NCBI GenBank assembly: GCA_030015575.1
Contig: CM057338.1
Location: 629,416,189-629,480,188 of the forward strand
Direction of reading: 5' to 3'
Length of the DNA: 64,000 nt
Source: Agapanthus africanus
Taxonomy: Eukaryota; Streptophyta; Magnoliopsida; Asparagales; Amaryllidaceae
Under the pieces are notes generated by a model. That model searched no databases, was not told where the DNA came from, and saw nothing but the letters and a program-made list of their open reading frames with translations. Positions 11,451 to 22,532 of the stretch are shown piece by piece. Positions within the stretch are counted from its first letter, which is position 1; each line of letters begins with the position of its first letter. Position numbers and translations under genes: made by a program.

Positions 11451-11776
11451 TTCGCAAACGAGCTTTGTGAGACTGACTAGTAGAGGAGTTGGGTGTTCGG
11501 TATCACACGAGCTGTGAGTATGCGACATCGCAATAATTAGCCTTGAGTGCAAGTGGGAGATTGTTGGAGATAGTGCCCTCAGAGTCAATTACAATAGCGG
11601 ATCCACTCACTGAGGCTATTCCTCGAACGCAATAGTTTCGCAAACGAGCTTTGTGAGACTGACTAGTAGAGGAGTTGGGTGTTCGGTATCACACGAGTTG
11701 TGAGTATGCGACATCGCAATAATTAGCCTTGAGTGCAAGTGGGAGATTGTTGGAGATAGTGCCCTCAGAGTCAATT
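11405..11776 (+). repeat. 186-bp tandem duplication spanning the polypurine tract and LTR start
   Basis: Positions 11405-11590 and 11591-11776 are two copies with one visible difference (CACGAGCTGTG against CACGAGTTGTG). Each holds the end of pol (GCGGATCCACTCACTGAG), the polypurine tract AAGTGGGAGA (11551-11560 and 11737-11746) and the first 29 bases of the LTR. The true 3' LTR starts at 11748. Confidence 0.95.
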
Positions 11777-12144
11777 ATTGGATCACAGGCACGTGATTGC
11801 AATGATTAGGGGGAGGACCTATCCCAGTAGGACAGTCTTACTCGAGATGATAGTATGCTATCTCGTTTATCTTTATCATCGTGTACTGCTTTAGGTGACC
11901 TTACGAGTCGCTATTACACGTTGATAGAGCCCCTAGGATTCTTGCTTGACTACCAGCAGTATGAGGGCGATCATATAAGTGAGGGCTGGAGTCTATAAGC
12001 ACATCCTTAAAAGATCCCTAGTCGTGTGAGTTTCGAGACAGGGCATCGATACTCCAGAGTAGACTAGTGTATACAGTCGAGACCCCGACGAGGGGCGGTG
12101 GCCGGTCTCACAAGTCACTGGTGTCAGTTGGTTCACCTAAGATG
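11748..12144 (+). repeat. 3' LTR of A1, first part
   Basis: Begins TGTTGGAGATAGTGCCC after the second polypurine tract and aligns to 3777 onward. It is cut at 12144 by B1; the last five bases, AGATG, are B1's target site. Confidence 0.92.
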
Positions 12145-14358
12145 TGTTAGTTATATGTATGCCCTAGAGGCCATTACTGTACATAGGATGTATATTGTAG
12201 TGGATGCTGGGACGTATATAGGGAGGACTTTCTTGCTCGACATGATAGTATGCTATCTGGTTGAACTTTACCTTAACGTGTATACTGATTGTCTCTCTGT
12301 TACATGTTGGTAAAGCCCTTAGGATGTGTGCTTGACTACCTGGACTATGATGCGGATCATACTAGTGGGGACATGGTAGTCCATAAGTACATCCTTGAAA
12401 GTCCCTAGTCGTGGGTGTATCGAGATGGGGCATCCATATACCAGAGTAGACTAGCGTATACCTTCTCGACCCATACAGATGGGCGATGGATGATCCCATA
12501 TCCATTGGTGTTTGACATCAGAGATGATATACGGATGCTCAGTAGAGACTGGGTACACTGGACGGACTCGCCGAGAACTCCCAGATGGTATTATACCTCA
12601 CGTCAGATGGCAGTTCTCTGGTGACACTGGTACAGAGTAGTCTGTTGACCCGAGATCGTCATAGAGTCTCGTGTGGTTCCCACTGTGCTTTGATTTCCAT
12701 CTTACCACGTCCAAGAGGGCGTGCAAAACGGTGGTTTTTGGGTACAGTCCCGAGTCACATGGAGGCAATGAGCGATAGGAGGGGATTCGTCTCTCCCGGT
12801 ATAGGGAGTTGATGTTGCGCTGTGTTCGATTGGCTATGACAGGAAATCCCTGGCCAGGGTTGCTGAGATTTACTGGCAAGTGTTACCAGTAGTTTCTCGA
12901 ATTGTTATAGACCTCATATCGACACGACTTATTGAGCTATTGGGGTCTGACGTTTACCACCCCTAGACGAGATATGCGACATATCAGACGATCAGACCGG
13001 ACTGTACGGTAGTGTTACTGGTCGGATTCACTGGTGTGTGAGCGGGCTTGCTCGTCGATCTTCAGATCGCTCAATACCCGGGTGGACGTTACGTTTAGCA
13101 GACCGCTTGCGGCTTGTGGGTGCTTGATATGATCATCACCTGCTGCTGGCTTATTGACGAGTCTTTAGAGTCCTACACAGAGGTTTCCTGGCTCAAGCGA
13201 AACGAAATAGGAGCGCATATGAGATATGTGCCGGACCGAGAATAATACGAGTATGTGATACTGTATTCGATTCTCGCGATGTGACATTGATCGGTTATAT
13301 GTGATATAGCCGGGTTATCGGATCAAGTGTTGATTCGATAAGTTGTTACTGATGATACCAGTCGGTTATGTGCGACATGACCGGATCGTTAAATCAAGTG
13401 TTGATTTAATGATTTAATGCATAATTGTATATTTGATATATTACTTTGCATCAACTAGTATCGGTTCACTTTAAAATGGATTTTCTCACTCGGGTGTGCG
13501 CATTGCATATGCGATATGATTTTGTGCACATGCTTGTATCATGTTTGATGATGCATGCCAAACTTGGTTAAGTGTAAAGAATGAACCATGGAAATGAATG
13601 GGTTAGGGTTTTGATTTTTATTTATTCATTTATCTTTCTTATTTATTCTTTTTGGAAAAAGGAAAAAGAAAGATAAATGGTGGCATATTTTGGATTTAGT
13701 TGAAGTTTCTTGAAACTTTGACTAAGTCTTCTTTCTTGTCCTATACTTAACCCTAACCATTTTGACTAACCTAAGTTAATTCTCTACACTTAAATAGAGT
13801 TAAAAGTATGATAAGTATTGTTTTATTTTCTATTTTTAATTCAAGACTTATCATATCATCTTCTTCTTCTTCCTTTCTTCAAGTGAAGAAACCTTCACTC
13901 CATCAATGGTGATTGTTGGAAATGAGTGAGAAATCCAATTCTAAAGTCTACCCACTTCCTATTTCTTCATCCTCTACCTCTTGCCAAGTAGTAGAGTGTG
14001 TTTTCTTCACAAGTTTCTTGACTTGATGAAGTCGGAGCTTGATTTAGCGATGCCTCGACGTAGATCATCTTCGGCATGGACATCGATGACCTAGCCCGTC
14101 CATTCTCCGATGAAGCCGACGTTAGAGCCCGGGACTTGTTATGGACAGCGAGGAGACTTCATTGCGGAGCTATGGAGGTGGAGAACCGGATCTACAAAGG
14201 TTGTATTTCCGTATCTCTTAGTTAAGTGTTAACTAGTTTGCTTTTCGCCTAGATATCTAGCCAACGATCCGTAGTCGGGTCTCTCGGCACCTAGAATTTT
14301 TGAAATTGGCATGTTCGATGCCTTGTGAGACCTCACTAGAGTGCCTAGGAACCCTACA
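12145..14358 (+). repeat. 5' LTR of B1
   Basis: TGTTAGTTATATGTATGCC to ...GGAACCCTACA. The TATGCCCTAGAGGCC block near the start resembles Angela/BARE LTR starts (from memory of the family). Confidence 0.95.
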
Positions 14359-14359
14359 G

Positions 14360-14372
14360 TGGTATCAGAGCC
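14360..14372 (+). other. Primer-binding site of B1
   Basis: TGGTATCAGAGCC, one base after the LTR; initiator tRNA-Met type. Confidence 0.95.
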
Positions 14373-14558
14373 TAGCTAGAGCCTTAGGCGAAGTCTACAC
14401 GGATTTTGAACTCCGAACGAACCCGAAATCCTAACACACCCATGCTCTCTGTCCAATTTTCAAAAACAGGGATTTTTCAGTATTAAAAATATGCAGAAAA
14501 ATATGCAGGAAAATCTAAGAGTAACTGTGCAATTCGTAGCTCTAATTCAATTAAAGCG

Positions 14559-14603
14559 CCGCGCTTCCGCGGCACGAGCATGGCTCGTGCGGCGGAAGCG
14601 CGG
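14559..14603 (+). other. GC-rich 21-bp hairpin downstream of the B1 primer site
   Basis: Arms 14559-14579 and 14583-14603 pair over 21 positions with one mismatch and a 3-base ATG loop. The arms (CCGCGCTTCCGC... with CACGAGC near the tip) differ from those of A1, yet length and place match. Confidence 0.7.
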
Positions 14604-16855
14604 CCTGTTTGTCGTTTTCTGAGGTGACATTTGCACAGTAACTCCTATTTAACTGTGCTTGTTTTCCTGGGTATTTTTGATATTTTTTCAAGAGTTGAAT
14701 TTTTCTGGAGTTGTTTTGGGGATTCGGTGTTTCGATCGGGGTATCAAATTTTGTCTGTGTGGCTTTCCGGATAATTTTTAGAATATGTTAATAAGTTCGA
14801 CCGGATATAAATACCCAATTTTTCCCCTGTCAGGAAATTTCCAAGTGTTTGATTTTTCCGTAGTTTGACGACGTCCTAAGTAGTGCAAGTAACTCGATGG
14901 ACCCTCTAGAAGACAACAAACCTTAACTCGATTATGTGACCGTCTTGAACTGCCCTTTGAACCTTCGGGTTTGGGGCAGTACGGCGTGCCACATGTGAGG
15001 CGTTGGCTTGACCCTTCTACGGCTGGACCGTTGGTACTGAGGCACGAACGGAATGTTGTTAGACTTATTTCATGTATTGAGCTGTATCGGGAAAACTTGG
15101 GTGTTCGAATGTTCGATCGAAAAGTTTAACATTTTCTGTTTATCTGGAATGGGATACAATAATTGGAATTCACAAGTAGTTATGTGATAACTAAATGAAT
15201 GATATAAATATAGCAGTCTAGTCTCACTTGATCGGTTGCCACGGAATTTTGATGTGATCAAAAGTCCGTCGCAATCATGTAGCGTACGCGGATACTCGCC
15301 GGGTAAACTTAATAGACAGCCTCACTCTATAGCCCCGACCAAGTGACTGTAGGAGAACCCCGTCGCCGAAAGCATCCGTTCGGGTGCTCGCGGTGGCGGC
15401 GTTCCGCCTTGGTGCACTTCGTCGACGGCATCGGGGGTGCGGCCGCCTACTGAAGTTTGCGACGAGCATTCGATCAGAATGTCGGGAATCTTGTTGAATT
15501 ACCCGGCTTGATATTGAAAAGTGTTTTCGATTTTGAGACTAAAATGCGGAGTTTATAATTGTTAGGCATGCGATGTCTAAGTAATTCATTTGGTCAGGCA
15601 TGCGATGTCTGAGGTGGTTGTGGATTCCAACTGTTGTAGTTTTACACTTTCTTTTCTGTGACCGTAAGTGTAATATGTGACATCGCCGGTTTTGTTGCTA
15701 TATGTCAACGACAATTGGGATGAGCATATTTACTTACGTTGATGACATGTGATGTTATGTGTTGCTGGATATGTTATATTGGATCGTCGTGTTTGAATAG
15801 CCGGGGGTTTTTATGTGAGATGAGTGTTTTTCATTTTCATTCATGTAAAAACTTGTATGTAATATTCTTTAATTGGGGCACTTCCAGGTTGCGGAAGTTG
15901 TCACCCTTTGTATATTATTTACTTTTCCGCACTAGGATAGACCCAAGGAGGGGAGCACAAGTAACCGGGTTCTGGAGTCCAGTGGGAGACCAACTCGAGG
16001 AGTCGAGTCCGGGTCTCCTAACTCTAGAATTGGTAGGGTTGCTTGCCGCTCTCGTAGGGGTCTAGGGGTGTGGGTTTGGCTATTCATCGCGACCGTGGAA
16101 TCCGTGTTTTATACTGGCTCGTATTGAAAACACGGACGTCCTAGTATATCCAATATTTCATATGTTTCTTCTGCTGCGATATCTGTGATGTGATCATGTG
16201 ATGTTTCTGTGATGGATATAGTATATATGATATATTATATAGACGTTGCTTATGTTTTACACCCGCGCTAGCCCTGCCCCGCTCTGCCGTTAGTTACCTA
16301 ACCTAACGGTGCACGAGGGGACATCGAGGCGAATGCGGATGGCATAAGTGTACGTCATATCTATCTGTGATGTTTAGGTACATAAAAGATGGGACTTCAT
16401 TAATGTGATTAATGAAATAAAAGAAACCTAAGATGTTGTAGAATCGAATTTCAAAATAAAACAGGTAGCTACAGTTCTTGCTTTGCACAGCGGTATATGT
16501 GATATATCCTGCACCTTATTCGATGAGGAAGGGACCGAGATCCCTTCACCGGGAGTGACTCCTTTAGCAATAACTGGCAGATGCTACACACTCGGTTTGT
16601 CTTTTGATAGCTTTTAAGAGTTCTTCTTTGCACAGTGATATATATGATATATCCCGCACCTCATTCGACGAGGAAAGGACCGACGATCCCTTCACCGGGA
16701 GTGACTCCTTTAGCAAAACTAGAAAAGCCTAAAAAACACTCCATTTCAAAATTCTTTTGATTCTACAGCGATATCAAGTTAATTACGCAATAGGTTTTCA
16801 GAAAAACCTGTCGTAGCCCTCCGTCATTTCAGATAAGTAGTAGTTAGTATTCGTG

Positions 16856-17071
16856 CTACGTTTGTTGGCCTGCGTCAAGGCGTAGTGTGCGGTAGCTAAC
16901 TGGTGCTTATCTGTATAAGCATATGATGTGATTGGATTAGGGTAGTCGTGCGACTTTGTTGGCCTGCGTCAAGGGTCGTGCGGGTGGGTTTAATTCAATC
17001 AGGAAATGACGGGTTGAACTTGACTAGCGGACTATGGTTTGTTGGCCTGCGTCAAGGTCATAGGACGCTAG
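16856..17071 (+). other. Three-hairpin domain of B1
   Basis: The same 20-base apex TTTGTTGGCCTGCGTCAAGG occurs three times. Each copy sits on a different stem: CTACG/CGTAG (16856-16860/16881-16885); CGTGCGAC/GTCGTGCG (16947-16954/16975-16982, with G-U pairs); and CTAGCG plus CTATG with CATAG plus CGCTAG (17024-17036/17059-17071). Inside the apex TTGGC and GTCAA can pair around a CTGC loop. This is the clearest example in the window. Confidence 0.7.
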
Positions 17072-17488
17072 GGGCAAAATATTATCGGGAATTTCAAGTG
17101 TTGAAATTTGCAATGAGATTGCATACCTTCTATGAGATAGTTGGATCCCGATACCCGCTGCGAGTAAGAGTTACTCCTGGGAGAGTTTTACACATTACAA
17201 TTAGCCGATCAAGTAGGTGTCTAGAAAGGTGTCAACGGGGTTACGCCTCTGGGAAAACGAGGTTTACATTAATTAGGTTCGTGCGAAAGCACGGGAGACC
17301 TCCCTCAAAATACCGATACTGGCCTGGCTGAAAGATTGGCGAACTTGTAGTGTGTAATTAATCCCGGCTAGTCTTTCCTTTTAGGGTTTGAAGGAAGATT
17401 TGATAAAAAGCAGTGGGAGCCATCCTGATTAGATAAAATAATAACCAATCTATTCTTGACAGAGCGCACGCTGAGTGTTTTCTTCTTT

Positions 17489-20260
17489 CTCTCTCCTGGT
17501 AGCGACCATATCACGCCTTAATCAAGATAATAATATGGAAGTATTGACCGAACCCGCTTGTTATACTGAGCTGGGGAACGTTGGTCCCGCTCCAACTTAT
17601 AATTGTTATAAGACAGAGCAGGAAATTGGGGATTACCAGAATTCCCGTGCCGCCCAAACGAAGAGAGTGCATGCTGATGCATCATCTTCGGGTATGTTCG
17701 TTACAAAGAACTGTTTCTCTGTATCCTCTACATCCTGGGTATATGATACCGGATCAGGATCCCAGATATGTAATCTGTTACATAGGGCTACAGAAAGGTA
17801 GAGATCTGAGAACGGGTGATAAGTTTCATGAGGCAGAAAACGGGGCAAGTGTTGCAGCCAAGTCTGTTGGTCACTGTCACCCTGTATTATGAATACATTG
17901 ATTCTGAACGAATGTTATTAGATACCGAACCTGATATACAAAATCATATCTGTCTCTTTATTAGTAAAGAAATGATAAAATTTTGTATTGTTGGATAATG
18001 TTTTGAACATTTCCTATATCAAAAGTTGATCGGTTCAGGCACGTTATCTAAATGCATTGACGTTCTAAATCAAACTACAGTTCTTTAGTATACAGAACAC
18101 ACACAAGAGGAAGAGTTCAGAAATGAACGAATCCTTCTTGAGGTATTGTAGACTAGGTCATATCAATGTGACCCGACCAGCTAGAGTTACATAAAGATGC
18201 ATATTTAAATTAGTTTGAATTTACATCTTGTGAAACTCGCCAGTCATGTCACAAAGATAAAATGACCATAGCTCCGTTTATTGGAAACAGAGAAAGAGTT
18301 AGTAAACTCTTGGGACTGATACATGATGATGTATGTAAGGTCTCCTGTCTACACATGCCAAGACCGGTTCTTTGTACTTCATTAAATTCTCTGATAATCT
18401 CTCAAGATTCAGACATATGTTCCTGTTGAAACACAAGTCCGAACCTTTTGAGATATTCACAGAATATGATTTAGAAGTAGAGAATCAACATACGGGTATA
18501 AGTATTATGTCCTTTGATGTGATCGAGGAGGAGAATACTTGAGCACGGAAATACTGGACTATTCTAAAGGAGAATGAGATTCTCTCTCAGCACTACTCCT
18601 CCGTATACGCCACAGCACATCGGTGTATCGGGGCAGAGCAATCACACCCTATATGATATGGTGTGCTCTATGATGAGTAATACTGAGTTACCTATTTCCT
18701 TCTGAGGGTTGTGCACTTGAGAAGCTGCATACCTATTGAATAGGGTTCGAATCAAATCAGTTGCCTACCACTCCATATGAGATATGGAAAGGGAAGAACC
18801 CATGTCTTAAGCTAGTTAAGATTTGGGGTTGTCCGGCCTATGTCTAAAAGCAAAATCCGGACAAACTCGAGGCAAGGTCTGTTATGTAGAACTGGAAGTG
18901 TTCCAGCTATACAAACAACAGTTGATGATTTGATAGAACCAAAGGATTCAGTAGATTTCAACGAACCTCAGCCTCTCCGCCGATCTAGTAGAGTTTCTTG
19001 CCCACCTAAGAGATACTTCGGTTTCTCTATGACAGTGGGAGCGAGGATTGCATCATGAGATGATGACCCAACTAGTTTCGAGCTGTCCATCAGGAGTAAG
19101 ACTCTGTAAGAATGGCTGGATGCTTAGCGATCTGAGATGGAATCCATGTACACCAACAAAGTATGGACTTTGGTTGCAATATCTGAAGGGTTAAATTCCC
19201 ATCAGGAGCAAGTATATCTTGAGAAGATTACTTGGTGTAGATGGAAAAGTTGAGACTTTCAAAGCTAGACTTGTTAAAGGTTTTCGTCATCGACCAGGCG
19301 TGGATAATGATGAAACCTTTTTCAAGTAGCTATGCTTAAGTCCATCCTGATCCTACTTGCCACGGCTACATACCATGACTACGATATCTGGTGGTTGGAT
19401 GTCATGACAGCTTTTCTAAATGATGTTTTAGAAGAGAGCGTCTATAAGTACACAGCCAGAGGGCTTCGTAGACAGTGGGAGTAGCGGAAACGTCTGCAAG
19501 ATGCTTTATAGGATTAAAGCAGGCATCGCGGAGTTGGAACATCTGTTTTGATGGATTAGTCAAAGAGTTTGACATCATCAAAATGGTAGATGAACCTTGT
19601 ATAAACAAAAAGGTAGTAGGGAGTATGGAGGTGATCCTCGTAGAGTACGTGGATGACATACTCTTGATAGGGAAAGAGTTTCCTATGCTACGCTCGGTCA
19701 ATCTCCGTTTATCACAATGATTCTCCATATAGGATCAAAGTGATACATCCTAAATCCTAGGTTTTTGGATCTATGAGATAGATCTAAATGGATGTTAGGA
19801 TTCTCACTAGTTGTAGTGAGATGGTATCAATCGATCCTGGGGAGAATCACTGGAAGGGTTCCAGGGTGATAAAGACGACTGAATGTCAGTCGCAGGCATT
19901 GTCTTTACCCTCAGTACAGGGACGGTATGTTGGAAGAGTTCCAAGCTAGATACCGTGGCATACTAGACTATAAAGGCAGGTTACATCGCTACTAAAGATG
20001 CTACCGAAGAGGCTGTTTGGGTGTATATTGGTTCATGAGATGAACTACGTTCCTACCATTGTGAGACAATGGAGTTGTGGCTTATGCCAAGGAACGTCGG
20101 TCCCATCAGTGATCCAGACATATTCTAAGGCAGTATCACTTGATCATGGAGATGGTTGATCTCCAGGGAGATCGAGGTTAGGAGAGTAGACGCAGAGGAC
20201 AACACAGCGGATCCACTCACAAAGGCCCGTTCCCAGAGAGAGACTTTTATGGGATGGTTG
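17489..20260 (+). pseudogene. Degenerate copia pol of B1
   Basis: The order protease, GAG-pre-integrase, integrase, reverse transcriptase, RNase H can be followed. The protease site DTGSG is at 17745-17759. Remnants of the integrase zinc and core region lie about 18110-18700, and the integrase tail GCPAY at about 18828. Reverse transcriptase holds the catalytic YVDD at 19646-19657 in a short open stretch that also contains KQASRSWNICFD. RNase H (YIATKDATEEAVW) is at about 19980-20022 and the terminal ADPLTK at 20207-20224. Stops and indels break every domain. Only about 80 codons precede the protease and no CCHC zinc knuckle is seen, so gag is absent or unrecognisable. Confidence 0.85.
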
Positions 20261-20302
20261 AGTATGAGATACTACAACCACTGCTACAGATGGCCCTAGT
20301 GC

Positions 20303-20312
20303 AAGTGGGAGA
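20303..20312 (+). other. Polypurine tract of B1
   Basis: AAGTGGGAGA directly before the 3' LTR; the plus-strand primer. The same core is present in A1 and A2, and in B2 on the minus strand. Confidence 0.9.
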
Positions 20313-20313
20313 T

Positions 20314-22527
20314 TGTTAGTTATATGTATGCCCTAGAGGCCATTACTGTACATAGGATGTATATTGTAGTGGATGCTGGGACGTATATAGGGAGGACTTT
20401 CTTGCTCGACATGATAGTATGCTATCTGGTTGAACTTTACCTTAACGTGTATACTGATTGTCTCTCTGTTACATGTTGGTAAAGCCCTTAGGATGTGTGC
20501 TTGACTACCTGGACTATGATGCGGCTCATACTAGTGGGGACATGGTAGTCCATAAGTACATCCTTGAAAGTCCATAGTCGTGGGTGTATCGAGATGGGGC
20601 ATCGATATACCAGAGTAGACTAGCGTATACCTTCTCGACCCATACAGATGGGCGATGGATGATCCCATATCCATTGGTGTTTGACATCAGAGATGATATA
20701 CGGGTGCTCAGTAGAGACTGGGTACACTGGACGGACTCGCCGAGAACTCCCAGATGGTATTATACCTCACGTCAGATGGCAGTTCTCTGGTGACACTGGT
20801 ACAGAGTAGTCTGTTGACCCGAGATCGTCATAGAGTCTCGTGTGGTTCCCACTGTGCTTTGATTTCCATCTTACCACGTCCAAGAGGGCGTGCAAAACGG
20901 TGGTTTTTGGGTACAGTCCCGAGTCACATGGAGGCAATGAGCGATAGGAGGGGATTCGTCTCTCCCGGTATAGGGAGTTGATGTTGCGCTGTGTTCGATT
21001 GGCTATGGCAGGAAATCCCTGGCCAGGGTTGCTGAGATTTACTGGTAAGTGTTACCAGTAGTTTCTCGAATTGTTATAGACCTCATATCGACACGACTTA
21101 TTGAGCTATTGGGGTCTGACGTTTACCACCCCTAGGCGAGATATGCGACATATCAGACGATCAGACCGGACTGTACGGTAGTGTTACTGGTTGGATTCAC
21201 TGGAGTGTGAGCGGGCTTGCTCGTCGATCTTCAGATCGCTCAATACCCGGGTGGCCGTTACGTTTAGCAGACCGCTTGCGGCTTGTGGGTGCTTGATATG
21301 ATCATCACCTGCTGCCGGCGTATTGACGAGTCTTCAGAGTCCTACACAGAGGTTTCCTGGCTCAAGCGAAACGAAATAGGAGCGCATATGAGATATGTGC
21401 GGGACCGAGAATAATACGAGTATGTGATACTGTATTCGATTCTCGCGATGTGACATTGATCGGTTATATGTGATATAGCCGGGTTATCGGATCAAGTGTT
21501 GATTCGATAAGTTGTTACTGATGATACCAGTCGGTTATGTGCGACATGACTGGATCGTTAAATCAAGTGTTGATTTAATGATTTAATGCATAATTGTATA
21601 TTTGATATATTACTTTGCATCAACTAGTATCGGTTCACTTTAAAATGGATTTTCTCACTCGGGTGTGCGCATTGCATATGCGATATGATTTTGTGCACAT
21701 GCTTTTATCGTGTTTGATGATGCATGCCAAACTTGGTTAAGTGTAAAGAATGAACCATGGTAATGAATGGGTTATGGTTTTGATTTTTATTTATTCATTT
21801 ATCTTTCTTATTTATTCTTTTTGGAAAAAGGAAAAAGAAAGATAAATGGTGGCATATTTTGGATTTAGTTGAAGTTTCTTGAAACTTTGACTAAGTCTTC
21901 TTTCTTGTCCTATACTTAACCCTAACCATTTTGACTAACCTAAGTTAATTCTCTACACTTAACTAGAGTTAAAAGTATGATAAGTATTGTTTTATTTTCT
22001 ATTTTTAATTCAAGACTTATCATATCATCTTCTTCTTCTTCCTTTCTTCAAGTGAAGAAACCTTCACTCCATCAATGGTGATTGTTGGAAATGAGTGAGA
22101 AATCCAATTCTAAAGTCTACCCACTTCCTATTTCTTCATCCTCTACCTCTTGCCAAGTAGTAGTGTGTGTTTTCTTCACAATTTTCTTGACTTGATGAAG
22201 TCGGAGCTTGATTTAGCGATGCCTCGACGTAGATCATCTTCGGCATGGACATCGATGACTTAGCCCGTCCATTCTCCGATGAAGCCGACGTTAGAGCCCG
22301 GGACTTGTTATGGACAGCGAGGAGACTTCATTGCGGAGCTATGGAGGTGGAGAACCGGATCTACAAAGGTTGTATTTCCGTATCTCTTAGTTAAGTGTTA
22401 ACTAGTTTGCTTTTCGCCTAGATATCTAGCCAACGATCCGTAGTCGGGTCTCTCGGCACCTAGAATTTTTGAAATTGGCATGTTCGATGCCTTGTGAGAC
22501 CTCAATAGAGTGCCTAGGAACCCTACA
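20314..22527 (+). repeat. 3' LTR of B1
   Basis: 2214 bp, same length as the 5' LTR. The differences I see are scattered single bases. Confidence 0.95.
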
Positions 22528-22532
22528 AGATG

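Larger units (their letters stand above)
14373..17488 (+). other. Non-coding structured leader of B1
   Basis: About 3.1 kb with no Gag-like frame. ATGTG/CACAT (14934-14938/14990-14994) encloses ACTGCCC/GGGCAGT (14949-14955/14974-14980), capped by AACC-TTCG-GGTT (14960-14971), a classic stable tetraloop. CTTCC/GGAAG (15881-15885/15893-15897) has loop AGGTTGC. A composite stem has CAAGTAACC/GGTTGCTTG (15958-15966/16037-16045), TTCTGGAG/CTCTAGAA (15970-15977/16022-16029), GGAGACC/GGTCTCC (15985-15991/16012-16018) and ACTCGA/TCGAGT (15993-15998/16003-16008). TCCGTGTTTT/AAAACACGGA is at 16101-16110/16127-16136. A repeated module contains GATCCCTTCACC (16539 and 16685). Confidence 0.65.
12145..22527 (+). 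mobile_element. Element B1: complete non-autonomous Ty1/copia, family B
   Basis: 10,383 bp, with identical-length LTRs of 2214 bp (12145-14358 and 20314-22527), primer site 14360-14372, polypurine tract 20303-20312, and target duplication AGATG at 12140-12144 and 22528-22532. It sits in the 3' LTR of A1. About two dozen LTR differences are visible (1.1%). Pol is recognisable from protease to RNase H but broken throughout; gag is not recognisable. Because the LTRs are far better kept than pol, the element was probably mobilised by proteins supplied in trans. Confidence 0.95.
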
